Origin: Karstenula rhodostoma CBS 690.94
Taxonomy: Eukaryota; Ascomycota; Dothideomycetes; Pleosporales; Didymosphaeriaceae
DNA: 64,000 nucleotides
Assembly (NCBI GenBank): GCA_010093485.1
Contig: MU001502.1
Location: forward strand, 1,813,159-1,877,158
Direction: 5' to 3'
Of this stretch, positions 23,950 to 36,300 are shown in pieces. The notes under the pieces are model-generated. The model made no database searches. It was not told where the DNA came from and saw only the letters and a list, made by a program, of their open reading frames with translations. Within the stretch, counting starts at the first letter, position 1. Each line of letters starts with the position of its first letter. Position numbers and translations under genes: made by a program.

Positions 23950-25173
23950 TGTTGATTGTGGTATTGCCTACCCGGCCTTTATGGATGAGTCGCGTTGGAT
24001 CGTGGTGTCGTGATCTTTGGTCTCGTTGTGTATCTGGAATCAAAGTGTGTTTATATGCATGTACATGTGTAGTTGTGGTGCACTAGGCTACATATAGACG
24101 ATAGCTGCCTAATCTGTACAGCGTATCCACCCATGCTAACCTTCTTTTCCAAGGTCACCAGATCATTGCAAGATCATCACTGGACACCGGATTGCTTGTC
24201 TTAACCTCCGGAAGAGTGAAACAATGAGAAATGCCCCACACCACTCAGGTTTTAGACGCTATATCATTTAAGACTGAAACACCACAGAAGTGGATCCCGT
24301 TTGGTATGAACAGCAATTCTCATTTGTTCCAGGAACGTAAAAATGCATGACACCTTGCGCGGTGATCCAACGCGCATGGAGCAGTAAAATAGGGTCGATT
24401 CAGACACTATCAACAGTGCTGGATAAAGAGTGATCAAAATGGTGTATTGATCCGAGTAAGCACGCAAACGAAACTACTTGGAGTGAACTCGAAAGCAGTA
24501 TTGTTGATCGTGACGGGTACCACATAATCTATTAAGCACTGAACGCTTTCGCGTTCAATTCACTCTAGAGCCGACTGAGTTTGCAAGTCTTTGAGCCACT
24601 AATCATATAAGCACTGCTAATATTATTCGACGGTGAATCTCATACAAATAGAGGCGGCCAAGTTCATATATCGATCCTCCCTGTCGAAGAATCTCAATCA
24701 CAATGTCAATGCATCATCCTTTAATCCTTAGAAATTGACGAATGTAAATAAGAGCTATCTGTGTAAAATAACTCTCCTTCACTCAGTCCTCTATCACAAT
24801 TACTTCTATGCGACTTGGTGCGTTTTGGAGAGCTCGTCATCCCAGTCAGAGCTTTCTGCCATCTACAAGCGCAAATATGACAGTATCGAGCGATGCAACC
24901 GCTTTTCGAATCTCGGTGATTACTACCGCTATTACCTCTGCTTGGCTTTTATCTCTCACTTTCTGCCTCCCGTTTTTCAAGAAGCCGCCCGACTTTCTTT
25001 CTCTTGATCTCGCGCTACATTCCCATGTTTAAATGAGGATGATGTCGTCTACGGTTGGGCCTATCAAATTCCAGTCGCAGCACCCACGCTCGCATGTTGC
25101 GCAAAGCGCCCCGCCAAAATTAAGAACAGTGACCTCTCCAATACTCACCAGTCCCGATTAAATTGTACCAACG
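23950..25173. other. Intergenic, 1.2 kb, no gene seen
   Basis: Moderately AT-rich DNA with only short open frames and no motifs. It includes the promoter of the minus-strand F-box-like gene and whatever remains of the promoter of the broken phosphatase gene at 25174. Confidence 0.6.
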
Positions 25174-26174
25174 ATGCCGTTCCCAGACTACATGGATCAG
25201 AAGCCGAAGACAATCCTCTTCACCGATTTCGATTGCACTATCAGCAAACAGGATTCATGCGACTGGCTGGTAAGTTTTAATATCTCACAGGGACTTGGTG
25301 ATCTTGACGGTGTTCATCGTTCCAAGATCGAAAACGAGGGTTTGGGTTATCATATGATGCAGGAAGAATTTTGCGCTGTCTACAGCGGAAAAAGGACATA
25401 TGGGTTCATTCAGCCTCTCATTGCGCAGTTTACCCATGGATGCGCCTTGGTGCACAATTGTCACAAAATTACTTCCCCAACAAATCACCATTACCTCCAT
25501 GGCTAACCTTGTCGTAGCAATGTTAGCCGTGAACAATTCGACAGCGTCCGTACACCGTTCAATCAATGCATCCAGAAGGTACTCGATCATTCTAGACGAG
25601 CACTTTCTCACTTTTTACGAGTGGTGCATTGCGGTATCGATCCCTCTAGCTATACTTTCGGGAGGCTTGACCCCTTTGATCCAGGCGGTGCTGGCCACCG
25701 CGATTGGTTACGAACTTCACAGAATCGATATCATTGCAAACACCGTGGCCGTAAGAGATGATTTTCAGTCAGTGTATGAGACCGGTGGGGCATGGAAAGT
25801 GATGTTCCATGATGATAGCATTTACGGACATGACAAGACTCGTACTATTCGTCCGTATGCATAATAACATCGAAAAACTTTGCCCATAAAGGAACGGCCG
25901 ATTTTATTTTATGCAGGGGAAGGTGTAAGCGATTTCAGTGCAGCGAGGGAGACGGACCCTTTGTTCGCTAAGCAGGGTGAAGGTACGCCAAAGCATTTCT
26001 TAAGCGCGGCCGAGGTCGCTGGTTCTTTGCATTGGACTGCTTCAAATGCGATGTACCGTGCTGATTCTATATCTCCATCTAGATTTGGTGAAGTATTGCA
26101 AACAGCAGGAACTGCCGTTTACTGAGTTCAGCGACTGGAGGGACATTCTCAAGACTACTCAGGATCTCCAGTAA
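25174..26174 (+). pseudogene. HAD-superfamily phosphatase, disrupted
   Basis: Starts MPFPDYMDQKPKTILFTDFD, the HAD motif I region, but the catalytic DxDGT reads DFDCT. Later pieces fit the MtnX/PHOSPHO-like HAD group: RTPFNQCIQKVLDH (about 25549-25590), LDEHFLTFYEWC in another frame, AILSGGLTPLIQAVLATAIG, MFHDDSIYGHDKTRTIRPYA, ILFYAGEGVSDFSAARETD (motif IV) and, after an intron 25983-26092, DLVKYCKQQELPF. Lesions: the motif I Gly to Cys change, a frame break near 25590-25600, and tandem in-frame TAA TAA at 25862-25867 with the frame conserved on both sides. An intron cannot remove the stops without breaking the frame. The 5' third also has no clean exon join. It is a decayed single-copy gene. 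The exact 3' end is uncertain because GTAAGT at 26171 could be another donor. Confidence 0.75.
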
Positions 26175-27539
26175 GTAGACATGCAACCAAGTCTGGCATG
26201 AAAATGGGATCAAGCGATATAGTCATGGTCTTAAAAGCGTTGATTAGGTGGTGGAGCAAAACCGACAAGTTGCAGAAGCCAGCCGCCCGACACATGAGTG
26301 ATCTTTGGATACCGCCTCTCCAACGGCCTCGCTCTCAGCGTCATCGCACTCCCGCAAGTTCCTTCAGGCTCAGACAGTCTGTGTCTTCTCGGCGGTTGCG
26401 TGATCGACCCAACGGCTTCAAATGTTCCTGCACACGAGAAGCATCAGGCTGGATGGCCCACCATCACCATCACCCACGGCTTGCTGCCTCCAAGGCCGTC
26501 GACGAAGTCTTCGACGAGGGAGCTCGGCGAACGTTCGTCAAGGTGAGACATCCTACTAACCTCTTCTTCTTCCGCAGCTGTAACTCAAACTCCACGCCCC
26601 GCCATGCAAGACAACAAGCACAAGGAGCACACTCCAACATATATCCCCGTCCACGCCGTCAAGCCAGCATACACATACCCCCGCCAAACGCAACGAAGTC
26701 TCCACCTTCCCCTACGGCACAGCTTTTGGCCTCTACACCAACGCTCCCTACGCCCTCTCGACGTCCTATTCCTCCAAACCAGACGATCGGGTGAGCTCCC
26801 TTTCTGACGTCCCTTTTCAGGGCCCGAATCAAAGCCCTATGCGCGATAGTATTGCTTTGTTGACTCGTACGTGAAACAGGTCACCACGCGCTACTGGCTC
26901 TTCATCTTCGACCAGCCCGTGGGACGCGCTTTTGCGAGCAACACAAATGCCGGTTTTGCAGGAACGACTACTTTGGGGACATGGCAAGGCGGATCATGCA
27001 GTTTGACGATGTGTTGGTATTTGCGGGCCGGAGTGTCATTTGCCGGGGATTGGTGTAGGTAGTTTGTTCGGTCGCGGTCCCAAATCCTATCAGGGATGTG
27101 CATGGGTTGCTTGGGCGGTGAAAGAAGATTGGGGATACGGCTTTCGAGCAGGCTCTTCCCATGCGAGGCCACCGGCAGAGATAGGGTGTTTGAGATAAGA
27201 GTGCGTTGAGATGGGGTTTGAATGCAAAGGCATTGCGGAGACTCGAGTCTTGGGTCTTCCAGCAACTGCTATCAACATCTTGGACATCTGCCTCAGTAAT
27301 CTTAGATCTACCTTTCGACAGCGACTTGAGGATTGCTCCAGCTGCCGGGAACGAAGAATGGTACTCCAGACTGAAGCTATAGATGATACACCAGAAATTG
27401 AACATACATGAAGCGATTGAATCGTTCTTTACACACTTTCCTCCCAAATCCCCAAATTGACTGATGCCACCCCTTCCGCTTCTTCGGCCCATCGTACCCC
27501 TTCTCTTTTCCACTCGTGCACCCCCGACTCCTCACCCCT
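26175..27539. other. Coding-like debris, unidentified
   Basis: Short stretches look protein-coding but do not join: YRLSNGLALSVIALPQVP (near 26305), STFPYGTAFGLYTNAPYAL (near 26700-26755), TTRYWLFIFDQPVGRAFASN (near 26882-26940), and in another frame NDYFGDMARRIMQFDDVLVF (near 26964-27023). Intron-like GTGAGA..CTAAC..CAG (26543-26577) and GTGAGC donors occur between them. I read this as the remains of one or two genes of unknown family, or a gene whose exons I cannot connect. Confidence 0.45.
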
Positions 27540-28584
27540 TTACACCTTCCTCGCCGCAATTTTCTTCCGCGCCAAAATCGTATACGCATACAGCGCATCT
27601 TTGAACGCAAACAAGAACGCCGCCGTAATCACACTCTGCGTGACCTTGGGCCCAATCCCGCCGTACAACCCCGCATACCCCTCCTCCCGGATAATCCGCT
27701 TAAAAGTCGTCACCATGTTCTCCTTGGGCCCGTCCTTGCCCGCAACATGCATGCGCGATTTGACCGTAATGTACGGGTACGTGATGCTCGTCGCAAGCAG
27801 CTTGCCCAGCGCGCCCAGGTAGAAGGCGTCGGTGGGCGTGACGCGGCGGCGCTGTGCGAGGCGGTTCTTCAACTGCTCGAAGACGGTGTATTGCAGGATG
27901 GGGTTGATGACAAGGACGAGCGCGGGCATCACACCGGCGAAGAGGCGGACTGGGCCTTCGTCCTGGAGCAGCGCGAGCAGCGTGCCGAGCGTCGACGGCG
28001 CCTTTGCAGGCTTCGCGCCCGGCAGCGCAGGCTCGTCACTGTCGGCCTTGCGCGCCGTCATGCGGGTGTTGATGACCCAGATGGGGTTCGTGATGAGGAC
28101 GGTTGCGGAGCCCGCGAGCGCGCCCGCCATCATCGATTCGACGGTTGTGAGTTTCTTAGAGGCGCGGCCCGCCTTGAGCGCCGCTTTCTCGAAGAAGGCA
28201 CGCGTCCATTCGTACCAGTAGTAGTATACAAAGTTTGTGACGGTGATGCCGAAGAGGGCCGATTCGAGGCCTGCATAGAGGCCGGCGACGCCCTCGCGCT
28301 TGATGATGCGGCGGGCGGCATCGAGGGTCGACGATTGTGCGCGCTTCGACTCGACCTGGGCGCGTGTGGAGAGAGTGATCAAGGGGTAGCTATGTCATGC
28401 GTCAGTGAATGAAGGCGGATACACAGCATCACGAAGCGTACGTCAAGGCCATGGACAGCAGACCTCCGCCAGCGCCGGCAAGCGCATGCGCGACATTGTC
28501 GCTCTGCTGGGCCGCCGTGCTCGTCGGCACCGACTGCGTCGACTCGGCGAGCTTCTCCTGTGCTGTCTTCTGCGCGCCTGACAT
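27540..28584 (-). CDS. ANT1: Peroxisomal adenine nucleotide carrier (PMP47/ANT1 type)
   Basis: Exons 28442-28584 and 27540-28389 (52-bp intron 28390-28441) give a 330-residue mitochondrial-carrier-family protein. Joining the exons restores the first signature, MALTYPLITLSTRAQVESKR. The second repeat has TNPIWVINTRMTARK and the third TYPYITVKSRMHV, all three typical of the PMP47/ANT1 (SLC25A17) group rather than of mitochondrial ADP/ATP carriers. Each is followed by an EG-type stretch (IIKREGVAGLYAGL, LLQDEGPVRLFAG, IIREEGYAGLYGG). The protein exchanges cytosolic ATP for peroxisomal AMP, supplying fatty-acyl-CoA activation for beta-oxidation. The N-terminal 30 residues are Gln/Ser/Thr-rich. 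Very good family match. Confidence 0.93.
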
Positions 28585-30646
28585 TGTGCAAATGTTCACA
28601 GAGTGAGTGATGAACCGCGCGGGGCAGGTGCGATGGTCGTTCTTTCGTAGCTCTGAGCTAACGGCGCTCTTGGCCTGTACCAGGAATATCAACGGTTCAA
28701 CAATTGTATAAACTGCGTCTATGCGAAAAGATTTGCAAATGGGGTGGAAGAATCGGGGTGCAGCATCATGTGCGGAACCGCTCGCTCCAGCTTGTGAACG
28801 TCACTCGGGTCGCATTCCGAGACGCCTCTGGGCCGAGGTTGACAGCCGATCGAGGCTAGCCGCCGTCACGTGCGGGGAAATGGTATTCTTCGTCCTCTTG
28901 TAGCAATTTCCTCCTTTATGCGTCTCATCTGTATTCCCTCTTTCGCATAAGCGCCTTCACGAGCTTCCCCGGTAGGGCGTGTGATTGGGCTACATATTCA
29001 AGGATGGAGCGACTACGCCTCCGGTTTTCTCCTGGACACCATGCCTGTATTTGACATGGCGTGTAATGCAAACTGTGGGAGAGATATCTTATCGAATGCT
29101 TAAGTCGGGGGTGCAGAGTCGCCTAATCTAGCTACACAATATTGACCGACATTTTCTGCACATCGTCAAAGGGTCACTCGAGCGTCTCAGACGAAAAGCT
29201 GTAGCGCTCAAGCTCTCGAAGATGTACAATGCCCAGCCCTAGCCGCCGAAATCACCCTGGCCCTCTTGCCCCAAAACAACCAATGCGTCTCGAGGAGATT
29301 GATCGTCGTGTTGCGGTTGGACTAAGAGGACGAAGACGGCGTTCAGACAAAGGTCACATCGGGAGAAGTAGTTGCCCCACTTGCTGCTCTCCATCTTGAC
29401 ATGGCACTCTGAACTAGACCGCGGCTTGCCCAAGCTCGCGAAGTATCACATTTGACTCTGAACTGGAGTTATATATGGATGCTTTTGAGCGCGTTATGAT
29501 GAGTATAAAACTCGATTCGACCAGCTTACCATACACTCCGAGTTTTCGACCAGTCTCCTCCCAGGTGAGCTCGAATCGACGAAAATCTTGATCAGGCGGC
29601 GAGGCACCTGTGTGCCTGTAGTGTCCAAGAATATTGATTGACAGAGAGATTAATAAAAAGGTGCATCTCTGTACTCTTATATCATCCTAAAATCTTACGT
29701 GAGCAAGACAGAAGCGTTTTTGCTTACAAGGCATTAGATGGAATTGATTAGCACAAAGACTCATGAAGAGAGTGCGTGAAATCTGAATTGAGTAGAATGG
29801 AGGGAGACGAAAAGTGAATGATTACTGTCGGGCTCTTATTGTTCGAGCAATCCAAGCGACAAAGTTTGCATCATAACTTGGCTTTGTACCACAACAAGGA
29901 GCGCAGAGATCAACATTCGAAAGCTGTACCGCTCCTACCAATCCAAAACGGGGGAAGCGAGGGATAGGGGCCATGTATCCAGCTATCATTATTTTGTATC
30001 GGCGCCGCTGGTTCAAGACAAATAGGTTCTAATTTTCTCGGGACGCAATCTTCTGTTCAGACTTGGTACTATGCAATGCAAAGTACGGCAGGGATCATCC
30101 TTGTTCGTCTCCAGCTCTCACCCCACGCCAAGAATCTTCGTCCGGTGTCTACCAATCTATTCCGTGTGGACCGATATTGTCGCTTACCTGACATGTTCGG
30201 GCCGTTCTCTCTCATTCAAGTATCGGTACACCTGTGCGATGCACCACCTATCACGGCACGCACACGGTATGCAGAAGATACCGGAGCTTTTGACGACTTT
30301 GTTTGTCATGGTGAATAAACGTACGATTTAGGGTGGGAACGTTACGCGCAACTCCGACACCGGTATATCGGCACTTACTGGCCACGAGTGTACGCATATA
30401 TAATGCGCTGGAGCCAATTACTGGGGTGTGGTTGGCTCTGAAAAAGCTAGGTGTCGCACACTTGAGGTGATCTCGATCCAGTCGTTGCCTGCGTTCGTCT
30501 CTCACTTGCAATCTTCAGCCCAGCCTGGGCACACAACATCGACCCCGCTTTACAGCCTTGTCAGTTTGCTTGCTTGCAGCACGCAAGCAGCCTCCCCTCT
30601 ACATTTCACATCAATCGGCTTACAGAACTCCTTTGTACGGGCGAGA
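28585..30646. other. Intergenic, 2.1 kb, no gene seen
   Basis: No convincing gene. A minus-strand open stretch near 29239-29450 reads sensibly (YFASLGKP...HVKMESSKWG) but is short and unmatched. It may be a repeat fragment, since 29418-29453 recurs in RIP-mutated form at 41394-41429. The right part precedes the ketosamine kinase gene. Confidence 0.5.
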
Positions 30647-31961
30647 ATGGGCAACGAGCACACGGATTACAGTGGTGAGATTGATGTGCCTGTAGAGGCT
30701 ATTCAAGTTATCGACCCAGCAGTGGTTTCTAGTATGTTCAAGGCTGTTGAGGGTGTTTATCAAGACCCTGACAATCAATGCAGAGCTGCCCGAAGGCATC
30801 ATCGTCAAAGCCATCGCTGCACATGGCGCAAGCTTTTGGACCCGAACCGCTCGTCTGGACGCCGAAGTTGATGGCGAACAGAAGCGATATTTTCTGAAGA
30901 CATCTTTCGGCGGTCGCGGCAAAAGTATGATGTCCGGAGAGTTCACAGCAATGTCGCTCATCTACGCGGCAAAACCCGACCTCGCACCCAAGGTATGGCA
31001 TGACTTAGATCTTTTGGCATGCGCTGATAAAGCTCCCTACTTACCAGCCGATCGCATGGGGTACATATACCACGATACCCGACATACATTTCTTCCTCTG
31101 TCACTTCCACGATATCACGGATGAGATGCCAGATTTGCATATCTTTCCGGCTATGCTCGCCGAACTCCATCGCGCGGGAACGTCACCCACCGGACAATTC
31201 GGATTCTCCAACACTACATACCATGGAAACATACCTATTGAGCATGGATGGTCAGATACATGGGAGGAGTACTTTACGAGAACTACGCGGGAGCTTCTGC
31301 GTTTAGAGCAAGAAGCTCAGGGACATGACCAACAACTTATCCAGTTGACGGGGCCCTTCTTGGAAAAAGTAGTTCCTCGTCTACTTCGTCCACTGGAAAC
31401 TAAAGGTCGTCGCATAAAGCCGTGCCTCATACACGGTGACCTATGGTATGGTAACGCCAGTATGGATGGCGATTCTGAGTTGCCAATCATCTTCGATGCT
31501 GCGTCTTTCTATGCGCACAACGAGTGTAAGTCAAGGCTAGCTCAATTATGCGATTCGCGCTCATCAACTCACAGACGACCTTGGGGTCTGGAGAGCGACA
31601 TGGAACAAGATCGGGAAGCCTTACATCAAAAACTACCACAAGAGCTTCCCCGTTTCGCCTCCAGAGGAGGATCACGACGACCGCAACGCGCTCTATGCTA
31701 CGTAAGTCGTCACATTCTTTCAGCGATTCTGTAAAGAAGACAGAAAAACTATACTAATGACAGTGGTAGACGCGTGAATGTGCTCGACTCAATCTTATAC
31801 AAGGGAAATACTGGCTACAGGGAGAAGTGAGTCTGTGTGCAGATGAAGCGTCGAGAAAGATTTAATTCCTTCACAGACTCATCGTAGAAATGAGGAAGCT
31901 CGTGGAAAAATTCCCGGGTGGATACGAGGAGTACGAGAATACAACGATCTCATCGAAATGA
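30647..31961 (+). CDS. Fructosamine/ketosamine-3-kinase family protein
   Basis: Six exons: 30647-30731, 30784-30992, 31048-31525, 31575-31701, 31770-31826 and 31877-31961, with five GT..AG introns of 49-68 bp. They join to 346 residues of the fructosamine kinase (FN3K) family. These enzymes phosphorylate ketosamines on glycated proteins so that the sugar falls off (deglycation). Visible motifs are HGASFWTRTARLDAEV, FFLCHFHDITDEMPD, AELHRAGTSPTGQFGF and the catalytic HGDLWYGN with Asp229, then FDAASFYAHNEYDLGVWR restored across the fourth exon join. FN3K members are about 300-350 residues, so length is normal. All six exon joins keep the frame and restore family-conserved sequence. It is convergent with HIS3, 120 bp away. 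Substrate range cannot be read from sequence. Confidence 0.93.
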
Positions 31962-32081
31962 AGGTCCAGACAGGATGAGGTCTGTGAGACTCGACATCAT
32001 CACGACAGCGCCACTGCAGGAATAACCAGGATAATATGACTGCTAGCAATTGCATCTAATGCACACGTAAAAGTGCTCAGC

Positions 32082-32827
32082 TTATAGCACTCCTTTAGTA
32101 CTAACGACCTCATTTTCCTTCCCTTGAACTCTGGTTACTGCTTGTCGTGCAGCGACAGCCAGCGACTTGAAAGCCGCTTCTGCCCGGTGGTGATCGTTCT
32201 CCCCCTTTACAACGTCTACGTGTAAAGTGACCCCCGCTGTCTGACTAAAACTCTGGAGTATGTGTGGGATCATCTGCGTCGTCAAGTCTCCGATCTTCGA
32301 GTCTTTGAAGCCGAAGTCGCCGACGAAGAATGGACGAGAGGAAACGTCAAGGACAGTCCTAGCAACTGCCTCATCAAGAGGGGCATAGGCCGAACCGAAT
32401 CTCGCGATGCCTTTACGATCTCCAAGAGCATCGCTGAACGCGGATCCAAGAGCAAGGAAAGTGTCCTCAGCCGTGTGATGGTCGTCAACTTGAATAATGT
32501 TAGTATCGCTGCAGATCATGCCAATGAGGTTTTAAACCTACTTGCGAGGTCTCCGACTGTAATCACACGCAAACTCCAGCCGGCATGCTTTGACAACGCA
32601 TGAAGCATGTGATCCAGAAATCCAATTCCGGTGTAAATCCAGATCTGTTGTGTGTGGGAGGACTGACTGGCATGGTGTGTCACGTCCTGGGAAGGATAAT
32701 GAGAAGGTATGTCGAAACTCAACGGCAGGTGATCGAGAGGTCCTCCATCCAGACTCAAAGCTACTTGAACCTTGGTTTCCTTGGTGATTCGTTCAAACAG
32801 ACTAATGCGACGCGAACCTGTAGTCAT
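32082..32827 (-). CDS. HIS3: Imidazoleglycerol-phosphate dehydratase
   Basis: Exons 32542-32827 and 32082-32488 give 230 residues. The enzyme removes water from imidazole glycerol phosphate in histidine synthesis and binds two Mn ions. The intron 32489-32541 (53 bp, ACTAAC branch site) is chosen because it restores GDLAIDDHHTAED, the family's metal-binding motif. The nearer CAG acceptor would leave an intron of 29 bp. Other marks are the N-terminal RITKETKVQVALSLDGG, GIGFLDHMLHALSKHAGWSL, and the second metal-binding motif HHRAEAAFKSLAVAARQAV near the end. The Met at 32827 fits the family N-terminus; an upstream in-frame Met at 32863 would add 12 residues. Very confident. Confidence 0.96.
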
Positions 32828-33390
32828 CTTGGAGTCGTTGTCTAGTAAAGAAGACAGAAACATGAATCAGAAATCTCGCTCGCGGATTTAATCTGATGAT
32901 GGGAATGGAGGCTCAGGGCCGGAGCCTCTTTTATGGGTTTCTGGTCGAACAAGGCCCCACGTTTCTGGTGACACGCTGTAAAGCTTCGAATTTCATCGGA
33001 CCTATCGAAGTACAGAACTGTAGCCACACGCTACACATAGCGACCGGTGAGCTTAATATAGAGAGACTTGCATCCCGTGGGGTGAATATCGGCTTTGTGT
33101 CCGTGTTCGTGTCCAATCAGAACTTGGGCCGCACCTACCATGGACTCAGGGGTTTGTGCTCATATCCCTCAGCCTTCCTGTTCCATTAGTCATAGTCTCA
33201 AGTCATACATGAAGTCGGGGGACTTGGCCTGCTTATCAAAATGGGTTTCAATCTGCCGCGCTTCGCAGCGGAGAGAGTCTCACCCATACTGAATCTCTTG
33301 TCGCATTCCCTGACTCTTTTTCTTATCCATGCATCCAAGGCCACGCTCACTTATGACAACCGAGAGTCTGTTTCCTCATGAACGGGCTGA
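32828..33390. other. Divergent promoter region between HIS3 and the NLR-like gene
   Basis: 563 bp between the start codons on opposite strands. No gene seen. It should contain the HIS3 promoter, and the motif TGACTC (33309-33314, GACTCT-flanked) resembles a general amino-acid control (Gcn4/CpcA) half-site. That is suggestive only. Confidence 0.45.
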
Positions 33391-36300
33391 ATGGCGAACC
33401 GTCGCAATGATGTAGGGCCTGGCCCTGAGGGTGATTACGGACCCAATCCACAGCCTCCAGCCTCACAAACTTCGTGGCCAGCTCCGAGCAGCCCAGTTAA
33501 ACGGAGGTCCACTGTCTCTCGCATTTTTACTCACAAGTCCTCCAAAAAGCCCATCATCGAGTCCACCGAAGATAAACGTGGAAAACTCGGCCTTAACCTG
33601 ATTTGCGATCGCGCGGAACCGCTCGTGGAGATTGTGTTTGTACACGGTCTAGGCGGAGGATCGCGAAAGACATGGTGCAAAGACGATGATCCCAGATTGT
33701 ACTGGCCGAAAGAATGGCTCCAGCGGGACCCTGAATTCAGAAATGCGCGGGTGTATAGCTTTGGATATGACTCAGAATGGGTGACGCGCAAAGACTCACA
33801 GCTCGATGTTCACGATTTCGGGAAGTCGCTGTTGTCTGCTTTGCTAGGCGACCGTTTCATTAGACGAGGCCGGAATGTACGCAGCGTCGCAAATCTGTGG
33901 CCCTGAAGTTCAGCTGACTTGGATGCTCCAGATTCCAATCGTACTCGTGGCGCATAGCATGGGCGGTCTCGTCATCAAAAAGGTAACCAAGACCGTACCA
34001 TTACCGGAATGTCTAGGAGATTTAAGTTGACCAAGGTTCCAGGCATTTCTTCTTTCGCGCAACGATCCCGCATATCAACCTCTTGGAGAACGATTTCACT
34101 GCATGTATTTCCTCGCCACCCCGCATCATGGTGCGGCATCGGCCGAACTACTATCGTTTGTATTGAGAGCATCCTTCTCCGGAAACCGTCCATTCGTCAC
34201 AGACCTACACCAAGATTCTCCTACAATACAACAAATCAATGATGAGTTCCGGCATTCGGCTTTCAAATTGGCCGGAGGCATCTTCTCGTTCTACGAAACG
34301 AAGCCCATGTCACTCCTTGGTATTGGCGAGAGGTTCATTGTGCCAAAATCATCCGCAATCACAAATCTACCAAACGAACAATCGGCTCCTCTACCTGATG
34401 CAAATCATCGCGAAGTTTGCAAGTTCAAGACCCAGACCGATGGTAATTTTCTGACAATCCGTAACGCGTTCATGATAACCGTTGACAAAATCAAAGAAGC
34501 TTGTACGTATTTCGATGCGCACCATCGTTTTATTGTAGTTAACTAAGCTAACGATTATACACAGGGCACCTGTCGCATCGTGAAGAGCTCCGCAATCAAA
34601 AGCGTCGCTTGCGGAAATTCCTCTTTATCTCGGAACAACTCGAGGGTGGTTCAATAGACATCGAAGAAGCGCCTGCCGCAGGTTCTTGCGAGTGGCTAGT
34701 CCAAAGCTCAAGCTTTCAGCAATGGCGAGATTCTTCCTCAACGAATGCGCTGTTCTGGCTGAGTGGACGTCCCGGAGTCGGCAAGACATACTTGACAAAC
34801 TATGTGAAGGATCATTTAAGTGAACTGGGTAATGATTACAGTTCATTCTTCTTTCTAGCCGCCGACGGGACCTTGACAACATTGAGCAACTGTCTACTCT
34901 CGATAGCTTATCAGATGGCTTGCTCAAATACTGCTATACGAGAGGCATTTCTCGATATGCAAGAGGACGACGTTCAGATTGATAAGGAAAATTATCTCTC
35001 TATATGGAAAAAGCTTTTCCAAGGCACAATTCTCCAGACGCCACTCCTCAAAACGCACTTCTGGATAATCGACGCACTGGACGAATGCAAACATGCAGCG
35101 AATCTTTTCCAACTTATCCTCAAAACCCAACACAAGTTCCCTTTACGTGTCTTTGTGTCCTCTAGACCGAGCAATGAGCTCCATGGCCAAATCCAGGGAG
35201 TGATACCCCCACCACAAATCCAGTTCATTTTACCTGAATATACGCGCGCAGACATTCGGCGTTATGTCGAAGAAAACGCCCATTTCACCATGCGACAACA
35301 AGAAACAAAAGAGAGGCTTGTGCAGACACTGGTCGAAAGATCCGAAGGACTATTCCTTTGGGTCAAGTTGGTGATGAAAGAACTAAAGCAGGTCTACAGT
35401 GACGCTACACTAAAGAGAGTTCTGGAAGATATTCCAACGGGGATGGATGAGTTGTACTCAAGGTCGCTTTTGCCGCTGGGTGAGGCCACCCATGGAAGGC
35501 CGCTGACACGGGCGATACTAACGTGGACCGCTTGCGCCGTCCGTCCACTCTCTTCATCGGAGCTACAGTGTGCCCTACAGATCCACATCAATGATGAGGT
35601 TTTCGATATTGATGGTCAGGTATCTGCACTGTGTGGACACTTGGTCTATGTGGATCAGCATCGTCGTGTCCAAATGGTGCATCAAACAGCTCGCACCTTC
35701 CTTCTAAAACCTGGAAATAAATCCGCATTTGCACTAGACGAGAAAGAGTGTAACGGCGAGATGGCAATGACTTGCCTGAAACGACTTCTTCAGGATAGCT
35801 TCAAAGCGCCACAATCTCGAAAGCAAAGCCTCGACTCAAGCGTTCCATTCCACTCACCTTTCGACGCATACGCAACCAAATTCTGGTACGAGCATATCAA
35901 CAAGGCTTCATCGCAATTTGATGGACTACATGACGTGATATACAAGTTTCTGGGTTCCCGTCAAGGCTATGTCTTGACCTGGATTGAACAGATCGCGAAT
36001 TCCGGTGATTTGTCGGCCCTCATCAGATGTGGTACGATATTGAGAACCTACATGAAGCGACGCGCCAACCACATGCCAGTCATAAAAAAGGAAGGGGAGA
36101 CCATACTATCTTGGAGCACTGATTTGATCCGCATCGTATCAAAGTTCGGACGTAATCTACTTCGCTCACCATCTTCGATCTACCACATCATCCCCCCACT
36201 TTGTCCTCATGAATCTGCGCCATATAAGCAATTCGGACGTTCTGCCAGAGGTATATCCATACTGGGACTGACCTCAGTCACATGGGACGACTGTCTCGCC

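Noticed and set aside
32489..32519. Alternative HIS3 splice using the nearer CAG acceptor
   Set aside because: It would leave an intron of about 29 bp and insert extra residues before the metal-binding motif. The 53-bp intron with ACTAAC restores the family sequence.
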